Below, in pieces: positions 21,699 through 31,730 of a stretch of DNA of 64,000 nt. Source of the stretch: Uranotaenia lowii (Eukaryota; Arthropoda; Insecta; Diptera; Culicidae); assembly GCF_029784155.1 (NCBI RefSeq), contig NC_073692.1:327131920-327195919 (forward strand). Reading direction: 5' to 3'. Numbering within the stretch: the stretch's first letter is position 1; every line of letters starts with the position of its first letter. Under the pieces are notes generated by a model that saw only the letters and a list, made by a program, of their open reading frames with translations, ran no database searches and had not been told where the DNA came from. Both the position numbers and the translations under genes were made by a program.

Positions 21699-23259
21699 TT
21701 CCCAAAAAAATCTAAATCTACTTGCAATCTCGATCCAAATTCAAGTTTAAGTTTGAAATTTGGCTCTTAATAAAACTGCAATAATAATTCTTATAGATTG
21801 TTTACGGGACATAAGATACATTTTTCTTTATCCGCAAATACTTTTCGTGAAAATGAATTCCTTAAATGAAATCCTGTGGATGTTGTTTTTTCAGCATTAA
21901 TACTCGAAATTAATATTAAGCTCATGAATGAGTAAACATTGTCAAGTTTGCTTATTATGAAATTAAATTCAGGATTTTTTCCGAGTTTTCAATACGATTT
22001 CTGAAATGTTAAAAAATTAATTTTGATTTCAGATTTCAGATCAATATTTTGATACGAGCCAAGAATTGAAGCCTTTTTCAGAGCTCGCAATCTTTAATCC
22101 AGTATTTTATATTTGATGTCTTAGGTTTCAATCTGAAATCATTATGTCATTTTTATATTTTTAAACTGAATAAAAATATGAACTTCGAATGATGAATTTA
22201 ATTTAAAGTTTTCAATTCTGGATTGCCATTTTGAAGTTTTGGATTCTGCAAAAGAATTTAGTTTAAGAACTTCGAATCTGAACATGAAACAAAAACTCAG
22301 GATAATTTTTAAAGCTATGATCATTTAGAGTCCGGGCACTTCATTTCAGCGATACCTACATTCCTAGATTTCGTATATGCAAAATTTTGACAGCGTTGTG
22401 TTGGTTATGAAAAGGACTACCTTGCCTTTTTTTCAGATGACTGAATTACGTGTATTTGAGGAATTTACAATGAGAAAGGATATGGTAAAAATATTTTTAC
22501 ACAATCACCTTGAAAATCTTTCTTTGTCGTCTTGAAAACTAATCAACAGTTGCTTTTTCTGATTTTTTTTGGCTCAATAAGATCAGAATTATAAGGAGAC
22601 TCCCTAGAATTCTCACGTTTTCCGATCAAACGTTTTTAAAAAGTTTTTTAAAACACACGTTTGAAACAGCCTGGATTCCAGATGATCATAGCCTTGATTG
22701 TGTGTTTTTTTCACATTCGGATAAAAATGTATTGCATATGAGTTACAAAAATTATGGATCAAATTTTTAATGAAATGCGAACTGAAAATCAAGAATCCTA
22801 AACCAGATACATAGTGCGAAATATGAAAACAAAAAAACAATTTTGATTTTGATAATAGGGAACCAGAACCCTGAAATGATTTTATGATATTAAAATATAG
22901 TGTTTAGAAATGTATTTCTATCATCAAGTGAGAAAATTTTGAAAATCTATGGCAGAATTCTTCATACATTGGTTGAACGTACTCCAAGCACGCTAAACTA
23001 AATCAGAATCTTACTGTAACGCTAAGAACTTTAGAGTTAGTCAGTTTTGTTTTTTAAGATGCTGCTTATTTTAAGAAAAAGACGTATTTGAAAGATTTTC
23101 TGTGTTGAACCAATAGTCAGTGAAGTCAGTGAACTTTGAAAAAAAATTTCCAAGAAAAAAAGCGGGACATTTTGAGAAAAAAGCGGGACAGCGGGACATT
23201 CAACAAAAAAGCGGGACATGTCCCGCTTTTGCGGGACGGATGGCAACCCTAGGTTAAGG

Positions 23260-23430
23260 GTTCTTTTATACCTTGAACGTTCATAGCCCAGCCTTAGTTT
23301 TGGCCTTCTGGACAAAACTTCGGCTTAGGTGCAGCTTCGATGCGAGAGATCCTTGTTCTCGTGATGAATGCGCAAGATTTGACCTCGCACGAGCTGTTTT
23401 TTCGACTCCAATTCCGCGAGTTTTGTTCAC
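23260..23430 (-). pseudogene. Mariner transposase N-terminal fragment
   Basis: On the minus strand the frame gives LASKLHLSRSFVQKAKTKAG, then stop, TFKV, stop, K and P, just before the hAT target duplication. This matches the helix-turn-helix part of ITmD37E-type transposases of mosquitoes, where a KSFVQRAKxRAGLRTFKVQKVP-like run is typical. Two stop codons and the 3.3-kb hAT insertion make it non-functional. Downstream of the insert (19766-19947) no catalytic motifs are recognisable. Confidence 0.75.
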
Positions 23431-23557
23431 AGGACTTTAAAACTTTCAGGATGTAAACAATGCACTATGAACTAAATCCACCCAATTTTTCACTAAATTC
23501 TACCCAACGGTTCAAAAGTTTGAGCAATTTCATAGTGTGGCAATTTCATCGTTTATC

Positions 23558-26500
23558 CATTGACTATCAATTGCAAATGAATCCAATGCAAATGGAGTTT
23601 AATGCTGAAGACGTAGTCCTCAGAAAAAGCTTAATTCAACGCCGAATAAAGTATTTGTTTTTTTTTTCATTTATCAATCTTTGTCTCTCACTGCGAAGTT
23701 ATTAGATTTATATTTAATTTATTCAATCCAGAGTTGACAAAATTCTTCCCGGATAAACCGCCCTTGAAAATTTCTAGAAGACTGCAGCCACAGCAAAGAC
23801 GGAGCAATGGAGCTTGATCACAACCAAAAATGCTCATCCTAAGTGTCGTGACTGACCGGAAGTTCCTTGTTCCGACGGATCGAAATTTCTTTCCTTGGTC
23901 GCTACTTCCAAACCACTTTACTACATCTCACTTTAAGCTCTCTTTGTAGACTGCCTGAAACTCTCGTTACGAGAAATATCTTCTACTCGGACTCTCTCAC
24001 TCTCTTGACTTCATAGAGAGCATTTTAATTGGTGGCCCATTTTATTTCATTACGCGCTCTCTTTTCCTTCAATACAGGGTAGGTATGCCATAAATTTCCT
24101 ATGTGCCCTTTATTCTTCCAATATTCTCTACACTAAGCTTTCATCAGCCTCAACAAGTTTCCGATTATACAGTCAGAATAAAGAACACCAGCATTGGCCG
24201 ATCATTGTACATTTACTACTACTAGGATTGCATTTCGGTTAAATTGAAACATTTGTTTAGTTGACAAACAGGATTCAGAATTTACATGTGTACGGAATCC
24301 TATTTAAAAATGTTGAGACTTGCATTTCAGAATCCACTTTAGATTGGACTTTGTACTAGATCGAAATTAAATAATATGATGCGTGTTAGCTTCTCCTTAT
24401 GATTGTCTTAAAGTATAGTCCTGTTAGCCGATGGTAGTGTACTTGATATTATGCTGGTTGTTCCACCAAGACTTTTCAGTTTTGGCACAATCGACCTCAA
24501 AAACGACCATGTGCGTCGACCAGATGCCCGTTTTTGATACCGAGAGTTTTTAAGGTTAATTGTTCCGTCTCAACTGTACACGGTCAGCAAGTGTGCGTAA
24601 GAAATGTCAAAAACAACTCTATTGCTTATAATACAAAATATCCACTTACAATAAAAATACCATACCAAAATTATGACGATGGAACGATCCGTGATTCTAC
24701 GATTGATTTCCATAATATTGAGGTCTTTCCATGAAATATTTTTGATATTCTTGTAGGCCTGGGAATTCCTTTTGCTACCAATATTTATTGAGACAGACAT
24801 CTTTCACTTAAAAATGGATAAATCCATCATGAGCGTGTATTCCATTTAGAGAAACGTCTAACAATGCTGTGATACAAGCTCTGTTAAAACTCTCTTAAAG
24901 CTGTTTATTATCGCTTTTAGAATAAGCTTCAAAGACGTTGTTAAATCAGGGTCAACTAGTCCATATGTTAGCTTAAAAGTAGTTGTGCTTAAGTATACAA
25001 GAGACTTGGGTGGTAATTAAATGCTTACTTGTGCAAATTTTGGTGACGTTTTGTAAAGTGGTCTCCGAAATATCGTCCAATGAAGAAGTTTTCGACATTA
25101 ATTTTTGGGCAACAAATGCGCAATCTGTAATATGAACCACTCTTGTTCAAAATCAAGGCTATTACTGATAAAGTTTTCTGTTACCTGAAGCTTGACCTTC
25201 AAAATTACTCAAAATCTAGAGTCTGGTAGAAGTTATGACAATTTTAACCGTTTAGCTTTTGGCAAAAAATCAACATGTTTCAGGCGTTATGCCTGCCGAA
25301 ACAAAGTATAAACTTCCTGGGTCCTATTTGAGTGCTATACAGGGGATACGATAACATTTGGAGACTTTGTTGATTATTTTGCCATCCATCATGTAGATTG
25401 TTATGAAACACCGACTGAATTGCAGTTTCATAAGACCGTCAGTCTCCTCAAGTACCAGACATCAAATTTTAATTTTTTCCCCATGTTTATCTTCGGAACT
25501 TCCGGGGTAGACTTATCATTGCAAAGTTGTGGGCTGGAAACCTGCCAGATGCCTGCTATAGAGTTCGTTTTGCTGTTCATTACAATTTTTTTCAAAAATT
25601 TATTTCACCATTTTGCGCATCGTATTTTATTAATTTTACTGATAGGCAGCTTTTTCTCCTTGAAGATTTAAGGCCTGTTCATGCGTCAGCTCGGTAAATC
25701 AGTCAGAAAAATTGGTCTTTTTTGACCACTTCCCCTTTTAAAATATTTGAATAGCACTTAACAAAACCTCTCAAATCCCTCAACTTCTGAAATAAATCAC
25801 CTTCACTTTCAATCAAATTACTGTTAGATCGTCGAGGACATTTAATGCGATTTATCAAATGATTTTTTCTCAAAAATTGATTTCCAGCTGTTTTTCAGTC
25901 TCCTACCGAGACTTCCCTGGATTTTTCTCGATTCTGTCCAAATAATTTTGTATGTGAGTTTATGTATTGAACGCTTTCTAAAAACCACATGACAGAATGC
26001 CATAAAATTTTTACATGTACACATTTCATTACAAGGTAGCTCCACTGAAATTTTTCTTAACTCAGGTAAATTAAAATTAAATTAAACAAAAGTTGATTAA
26101 ACATTTGACAAGGCCAGTGAGAAAACTTAAAATCCGTAGAAAATGTTTGCCATAATTTTGCTTATTTGTATTATAAATCTATGTTTAAAGGAGCAATGCA
26201 CATTGAATGATCCTTACTATCTAACAATTTGTTTTCATTAAAACCAAGAAAACACATGTGTTTAACTTATTTTCTTTCTCATCGTCAATAGGTATGAGAA
26301 GAGGAGATAAATTCATTAAAATGCAAAAGGAAAAATTGCCAAAAAGTATTATTAATTTAAAAATTGTTTTGAAAAAACCATCAAAATAAGTGTCGAGTAT
26401 GGCTAATTTAGCATTCACGAGTACATTTGAGCGCCGCGACGACTATCAAGTTAGGTTTCCAAACACTGTAGATGCAGCACACTCTCAAATCTTCAATCCT

Positions 26501-26804
26501 TTGTTTTTCAAGTTCTCGTTTGTTCGTGAGAATTCCAAATTTTTGATAGATTCTTGACCCGGCTTTAAAACTACTCTAAGAAGGAATAATTTGAAGGTTT
26601 TTTAGGCCTTTAAAGAAATTTTCGCAGCTTCAATAGGGTTTTGAAAGGAGTTAAGTCGCGGCAGACCCCTTTTTACACGAAAAGTTATATATAATGAGTA
26701 TTTTAACAATTCGTGTGGAATTCGCGTGGTACCATTTAAATGAGTTAATTTGAACTTTTAAATATGTATGAGAAAACTGAATATTTTGTTCTGTAAAATC
26801 AACA
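23558..26804. other. Unassigned sequence
   Basis: A 66-codon frame at 24534-24734 has ordinary amino-acid composition but no family I can name, and the frame breaks on both sides. A small hairpin around CAGGCGTTATGCCTG lies near 25280. No other structure supported. Confidence 0.4.
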
Positions 26805-27262
26805 TCATTTTTGTTTCTCATGTGGAACCAAGCCTGCTCATGGTTTTTGTGTCAATTTATTAATTCTCTTAAGGATGTTTTTTGCTGGTAAACTTCGTTG
26901 AAGACTGTTACTTCGTATCTTATTATACAAAAAGTTGTTAGCTGTTAAACAGAGTATGTCTTTTAGCATTGATAAACAATCAATTTGATTGACATCACTG
27001 CTGGTGCCTCGCGAAGCATTGCATGTATTAAAAGTAATCATGAAATACCGCGCTAGGCAGCCAGCAGTGATATCAATTAAATTTATTATTTTTAAATGTC
27101 AAAAGACATGCCCCCATTCAACACCTAACAACTTTTTTGTCTAATAAGAAACGTAGTTACGGTCTTCAACTAAGTTGTTCATCGGAAGAATACCTTTAAA
27201 AAAAATTTACTACCATAATCACTAGCAGGCTCGGTTCCACAGAAAAAACAAAAATAAAACAA
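26805..27262. repeat. Fold-back element, diverged arms of about 200 bp
   Basis: 26815-27010 pairs with 27055-27250. Shared blocks include GTGGAACCNAGCCTGCT, GTTGAAGACNGTNACT, AAAAGTTGTTAG, ATGTCTTTT and CATCACTGCTGG on one strand with their complements on the other. Arms differ at perhaps a quarter of positions, so the element is old. The spacer is only about 45 bp. Termini and target duplication not resolved. Confidence 0.75.
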
Positions 27263-27770
27263 AACATAAAAATTCTGCAAAAAATCATGGATGAGTTTTG
27301 AACCAAAACGAAGCTTTTGAGACCCCAGAGTTTGAGAAATTAAAAAATGACCCCAAATCGACTCAGTCTATTGGATAATCTATCAGTTGAAATCTCATAT
27401 GCTAATATCAGTCTTTTAATCCACCTTGAAAATGTAATAAAAATTGAGCGGCCACTTAGACCTATGTTATTAATAAAAAGACGTCTAAACCAAGGTTCAA
27501 CAAACGTTTTTGAGACAGTTTTCAAACTTTGTGTAGAAAACCTGTAACCGGCCTTAGATAAAGTTCTTGGCAACATTAAAAGACAAAAACAGAAGTTCTG
27601 GAGTTCATATAAGGCCTGATAATCCAGCAGAATGGGGTTTTCAATTGAATGATGATTTTAATGGATCATTTGAACATCCCATTACAATAACTCTAACTGT
27701 TCGTAAAGAAATTGAGTCTTTTCTGTGATACCTGCTTCCAAAACGCTTATTAACCCGAGGAAATTCCTGA
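27263..27770. other. Unassigned sequence 3' of the LINE
   Basis: Short unrelated ORFs only. It forms the 3' flank of the minus-strand LINE. Confidence 0.4.
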
Positions 27771-27837
27771 TTTTATTATTTATTTATTCAATCTTTGCAG
27801 ATGCTCTAAAAACTAAGTACAATGAAAAATATTTAAA

Positions 27838-30800
27838 CTATCTTATTCTAGATTTAAAAACAGTTTTGGAAACATTGAAATCGAAATCACTAGATATTTC
27901 ATTGAAGCGCGCGCAGCATACATCCAACGGGTTGTTTTGACCGTATTGGGTTCGTCGCAGGGCAAGTCTAAGAAAATCGCGCGTCCGGGTTGTTCTGATG
28001 GGAGCATTTAACGGCAGTAGTGATAGCAGTTCTGAGCAATCCACGTTGTTCTGCAGGAGGTCGAAGATGAAAAGCCGTTGTAGGTAAACGCGCCTTGATT
28101 CCAGTGTCGGCAAATTCAATAACAAACAGCGTTGTTCATAAGGCGGGAGGTTATGAGCGTCGATCCATGGTAGTTGACGCAGAGCATATCTGATGAAGCA
28201 TCGTTGTACTCTCTCGATCCTGTTTACATGCACAGTCTGATATGGTGCCCAAATTTGCACCCCGTACTCCATAATACTGCGCACAAGAGCACAGTACAAA
28301 GATTTCAAACTGTAGAAGTCATTGAAAAATGATGTGTTTCGTCGTATAAATCCGAGAACTGCAAAGCCTTTCGTTACTGTTGCGGAGATATGCTGGGAAA
28401 AGTTTAGTTTACTGTCCAAAATAATTCCAAGGTCCTTGACAGTAGATGTGCGGTTCAAAACGGTCGTTAGTACTTTATATTCGAAATTCAGTGGACGACG
28501 TAGACGAGAGAATGAGATGACATTGCACTTAGTAACATTGGGTGCCATACCATTTTGGTAGCACCAACTTGAGAGTGTGTCTATGTCCTTTTGAAGAGCA
28601 CAACAATCAACCAGAGAGGAAATCGTTCGGAAAATTTTGAGATCATCGGCGTACAGTAACTTTTCTGATTCGATCGTGGAGCCTAGGTCGTTTATGAAGA
28701 GAAGAAAGATCAAAGGTCCTAAATGACTTCCCTGAGGAACTCCAGAAGTGATTTCGAAAGGTGTCGAGTTAATGTTTTTCAGTCGTACAAAAGCAGTTCG
28801 GCCTACAAGGTATGAGTTGAGCCACCTACAAAGCCAATCTGGTAGTCCAGTACGACGCATTTTTTCAATAGCCAGCTCGTGTGGTACCTTATCGAAAGCC
28901 TTGCTCAAGTCTACATACACAGCATCGACTTGTTGACGTTTGTCTAGTCTAGGAACCAACTTCGAAACGTAAGTCATAAGGTTAGTGGTCGTGGATCTAC
29001 CTTTCATAAACCCATGTTGATCTTCCGAAATAGTATGACGCACCGATTGGTAAAGCACGTCAAATACTAGACTCTCAAACACCTTCGGAAAACAGCTCAG
29101 AATCGATATTCCGCGATAGTTTTCAGCTTGGTGTATGTTTCCGGATTTGTGAATCGGCGTAATCGATGCATTTTTCCAGGCATTGGGAAAAATACCCTCC
29201 ATCAATGACTGGTTGAAAATAATCGACATTGGAACGGACAATGAGTCAGCGCATTTTTTTACCAGAGCTGGTGGAATTCCATCCGGACCAGGACCTTTCG
29301 ATTCATCCAACGCGGCCATCTTGCGGAACACATCATTCGGTGATAAAATCAGCATATCCAGGTTGAAGTCTCGGCTCTGCAAACTATTCAGGTACGATTC
29401 CGACAAAGGTGGTGAGTTATTACTTAGCACGCTCTGAAAGAATGACGAGAATAGATCTGCAGCAGCCCGCGGCGTCGCAGCGGTTGTGTCGTTGTATTTA
29501 ATGGTATGAGGTACACCTTGAGTACCTTTTCGTTGTCTAACATATGACCAGAAGGATGCGGGATCAGCTCGAGCGTTGTCCTGAATGCGATTCATGTAAT
29601 CACAAAAACTAGTCACATGCAAAGAGTTATAGGCGCTCTCTAAGTCACGTAACTCGTTAAAGTGATCCATGCCATCGTCGTTGTGAAACCTTTTCCTTGC
29701 CTTCCGGAGGCGGTTGCGCAGGTTGCGGAGTTCGGGGTTCGACCAAGGTTGACGGGTTCCAGAATGTGCCCTCCGTTTTTTTACAGGAACATCGTTTCGG
29801 AATATTTCATTCAAGGTATCATAAAAAGTTTTCACCACGTGATCTATTGAGCCATGCAAAATATTTCTCCAATCGGTAGAAGCCAAAGATTCATTCAGTG
29901 ATTCAAAATTGCATCGTTTAAAATCAAATTCTATTTCTTCAGGCAATTGTGTTTTCGAATTCTCCTCACACAGCAAAAGCATCACAAAAGGAGGATGATG
30001 CAAATCTACATCAAGCAAAGTTATCGGCGGTTCAAAAATAGTTACGTTGAAAACGTCATTCATAAACGCTAAGTCGAGAGTTTTCATGTTTCTATTCGCT
30101 ATGTGATTCATTTGTTGAAGCCCTACAGATAGCACAGACTCAACAAGAATAAGTTCTTGCTCACTAGAAGCGTTCACAGGTAGATAAGCGCTCAAATCCT
30201 CATCAAATTGCCATCTCAAGTTGGGTAGGTTATAATCCCCGGCAACAATCAGTTTATCGTGCTCGTTGGTTAGCGAGCAAATTTCTTGCAGACAAGCAGC
30301 GTGACGTTCGTATGCCCATTGCGCAGAATTTGGTGGCAAATAAATCGCACACACAAAGATTGATGCGTTATTATTCAAGACTATTCGCACAACGATTTGC
30401 TCAATATGATTCGACTCGTGTATATCAACTAATGTGCTATTTAACTGAGGCTTAACGGCAATTAAAACACCCCCTCCGCGCTCACATTGGCTGGTTTCAG
30501 AATTACGATCGCAACGATAGAAAGTGAAGCTGTCCGACAGCTCAGAGTTCAATATTGTTTCATTCAGCCAGGTTTCGGTTAAGATAATGATATCATACTC
30601 ACATGCGGCGAGGGAAAGAAACAATCGGTTGGTTTTTGTTCTCAATCCTCGAACGTTCTGATAGTAGATGCTGACGGGACGTTTTGAATCAGGCTGGACG
30701 GGTGGGGTGGTGAGCGAGGTGTGATGATCGACTGGGCTAGTTGTTTGGATATGTGCAAAATTAGTTGTCAACAAATCGTCACTTAGGCTGAAACTCGAAC

Positions 30801-30840
30801 GAAAAAGGAGCTTGCCTTTTTCGATCAAAATCAAATTCAC
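27838..30840 (-). CDS. LINE ORF2: endonuclease-reverse transcriptase, 1000 aa
   Basis: Nicks target DNA and copies the element RNA into the nick. The N-terminal apurinic-like endonuclease spans about residues 57-285: QNVRGLRTK (N61), TETWLN (E90), GDYNLPNL (D202, N204) and a D-x-x-H-H-P-P motif around 279-284 in place of the usual SDH. The reverse transcriptase spans about 540-790: KSGNIHQAENYRGISIL, FMKGRSTTTN, VDLSKAFDKV (D644), SGVPQGSHLGPL (699-710) and catalytic YADD (730-733). A C-terminal thumb-like region follows, ending in a natural stop. No frameshift or stop is present. The first Met lies inside ORF1 in another frame, so initiation may occur at this or a later Met, perhaps by reinitiation. 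CR1 versus Jockey placement would need a tree. Confidence 0.93.
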   Translation of the reverse strand: MNLILIEKGKLLFRSSFSLSDDLLTTNFAHIQTTSPVDHHTSLTTPPVQPDSKRPVSIYYQNVRGLRTKTNRLFLSLAACEYDIIILTETWLNETILNSELSDSFTFYRCDRNSETSQCERGGGVLIAVKPQLNSTLVDIHESNHIEQIVVRIVLNNNASIFVCAIYLPPNSAQWAYERHAACLQEICSLTNEHDKLIVAGDYNLPNLRWQFDEDLSAYLPVNASSEQELILVESVLSVGLQQMNHIANRNMKTLDLAFMNDVFNVTIFEPPITLLDVDLHHPPFVMLLLCEENSKTQLPEEIEFDFKRCNFESLNESLASTDWRNILHGSIDHVVKTFYDTLNEIFRNDVPVKKRRAHSGTRQPWSNPELRNLRNRLRKARKRFHNDDGMDHFNELRDLESAYNSLHVTSFCDYMNRIQDNARADPASFWSYVRQRKGTQGVPHTIKYNDTTAATPRAAADLFSSFFQSVLSNNSPPLSESYLNSLQSRDFNLDMLILSPNDVFRKMAALDESKGPGPDGIPPALVKKCADSLSVPMSIIFNQSLMEGIFPNAWKNASITPIHKSGNIHQAENYRGISILSCFPKVFESLVFDVLYQSVRHTISEDQHGFMKGRSTTTNLMTYVSKLVPRLDKRQQVDAVYVDLSKAFDKVPHELAIEKMRRTGLPDWLCRWLNSYLVGRTAFVRLKNINSTPFEITSGVPQGSHLGPLIFLLFINDLGSTIESEKLLYADDLKIFRTISSLVDCCALQKDIDTLSSWCYQNGMAPNVTKCNVISFSRLRRPLNFEYKVLTTVLNRTSTVKDLGIILDSKLNFSQHISATVTKGFAVLGFIRRNTSFFNDFYSLKSLYCALVRSIMEYGVQIWAPYQTVHVNRIERVQRCFIRYALRQLPWIDAHNLPPYEQRCLLLNLPTLESRRVYLQRLFIFDLLQNNVDCSELLSLLPLNAPIRTTRTRDFLRLALRRTQYGQNNPLDVCCARFNEISSDFDFNVSKTVFKSRIR

Positions 30841-31606
30841 GGAATGAAATACCCTTTTGCCACGATGAGCTCACAAGTGCGGCGTTTCTAAACTGCATGT
30901 CAAGACCAACCTTGAACGAGACGAAAGAAAGTTCGACAAGATTTTTACCTTTAGGAACTAATTTCGTTACGTCTGCGGTTTCTGCTTGAAGGTTCCTTTT
31001 TACCAACTCGGCAACTTGCTCCTGGGTAGAGTTGGGATCGAATCCAGAAAGGTATAGCCAGAATTTGTTTTCGGTCGTTGAGTTTCGAGATTGAGCTGCA
31101 ATAGTCACTGGTAAATCAGGATCCACAGTTTTACTGCCGATCAATTGTAACCTTGGCAATTTAGCAAATCGATTTTCGGTCGGAGGTACTTTCCTCTTTT
31201 TCGACAAAGGCGTCATAGATCTGTGTGGAGTGATGCTGTGAGGAGTGTTTTCATTTTTGCCAGCCGGCTTAGCTGTGTGGCGAGTCAGAATTTCGTTGAT
31301 CCTCGCAGTGTTTATATCAACCGCCTTCTGCAAGCCGAGTAGATTTTTATTTTGTTCTTCACACATAGTTTGTATAACTGCATTAGTGGATGCGATTGCT
31401 TGCCGGAAAGTGGCGTTGTCCATCATTTGGGTGCAGGAAGGACACATCCAAAACAGCTGATGGCTCTGTGCAATTAGATCACGGGTAGCTGAATTTAGAT
31501 TGACACACTTGAGATGGAACGACGAGCGGCAAAATCCTTTGCACACTATTTCATCTTCTTTCGCCAGGCTAAGATTGCATGCACAACAAATACCTGCGGC
31601 AGCCAT
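30779..31606 (-). CDS. LINE ORF1: PHD-finger RNA-binding-type protein, 275 aa
   Basis: Residues 7-58 form a C4HC3 zinc finger of PHD type: C7, C10, C22, C26, H31, C34, C55, C58, with W53 just before the last pair. A linker with a predicted helical stretch (about 65-115) and a basic, Pro/Ser/Thr-rich segment (about 115-150) follows. The C-terminal part (about 180-265) contains FWLYLSGFDPNSTQEQVAEL, resembling the RRM-like or esterase-free C-terminal domain of CR1-group ORF1 proteins. Its expected role is binding element RNA to make the ribonucleoprotein. It precedes and overlaps ORF2 by 62 nt. Start chosen at the Met directly before the first zinc-finger cysteines. Confidence 0.88.
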   Translation of the reverse strand: MAAAGICCACNLSLAKEDEIVCKGFCRSSFHLKCVNLNSATRDLIAQSHQLFWMCPSCTQMMDNATFRQAIASTNAVIQTMCEEQNKNLLGLQKAVDINTARINEILTRHTAKPAGKNENTPHSITPHRSMTPLSKKRKVPPTENRFAKLPRLQLIGSKTVDPDLPVTIAAQSRNSTTENKFWLYLSGFDPNSTQEQVAELVKRNLQAETADVTKLVPKGKNLVELSFVSFKVGLDMQFRNAALVSSSWQKGISFREFDFDRKRQAPFSFEFQPK

Positions 31607-31730
31607 TCCGAATGCGAGAATTTTAGCGGTGCGAAGAAATTTTATTTGTGAATTGTAAGCTGGTATGTTATTTTTCCTGCTTCACTCCAGTTAATTCACG
31701 AAGTATACGTCCAGGTGAGTCAGTTGTGTA

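Larger units (their letters stand above)
19948..23251. mobile_element. hAT-like non-autonomous element, 3304 bp
   Basis: Termini TAGGCTTGCCA and TGGCAACCCTA form a short imperfect inverted pair of hAT type (TAGGGTTGCCA). They are flanked by an exact 8-bp direct duplication GGTTAAGG at 19940-19947 and 23252-23259. Subterminal AAAAAAGCGGGACAT motifs occur three times at the left (19970-20035) and several times at the right (23158-23240), like clustered transposase-binding sites. No hAT transposase was recognised inside; much of the interior is a later mariner insertion. Superfamily inferred from TSD length and TIR. Confidence 0.85.
19766..23557 (-). mobile_element. Outer mariner (ITmD37E-like) relic, interrupted by a hAT-like element
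   Basis: The left end reads AGGGTGTCCACGATGAAATTG from 19766. A partial inverted match, CAATTTCATCGTTTATCC, lies near 23540-23557. Between them, outside the hAT insert (19948-23251), the minus strand carries a recognisable but broken mariner transposase N-terminal region. The element therefore predates the hAT insertion. The right boundary is approximate. Confidence 0.65.
27771..31730 (-). mobile_element. Apparently intact non-LTR retrotransposon (CR1/Jockey group)
   Basis: Two uninterrupted ORFs on the minus strand in the order expected for a LINE: ORF1 (275 codons) and ORF2 (1000 codons, endonuclease plus reverse transcriptase), overlapping by 62 nt. After the ORF2 stop is a short 3' UTR of about 65 nt ending in TGAATAAATAAATAATAAA-like sequence. 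The 5' UTR runs upstream of 31606; its boundary is not visible and 31730 is an estimate. With both ORFs open and catalytic motifs present, this is a candidate active or recently active copy. Confidence 0.85.

Noticed and set aside
24534..24734. Possible retroviral-like aspartic protease fragment (FDILVGL-like run just after a stop)
   Set aside because: No DTG/DSG active-site motif and no neighbouring pol domains; similarity too vague.
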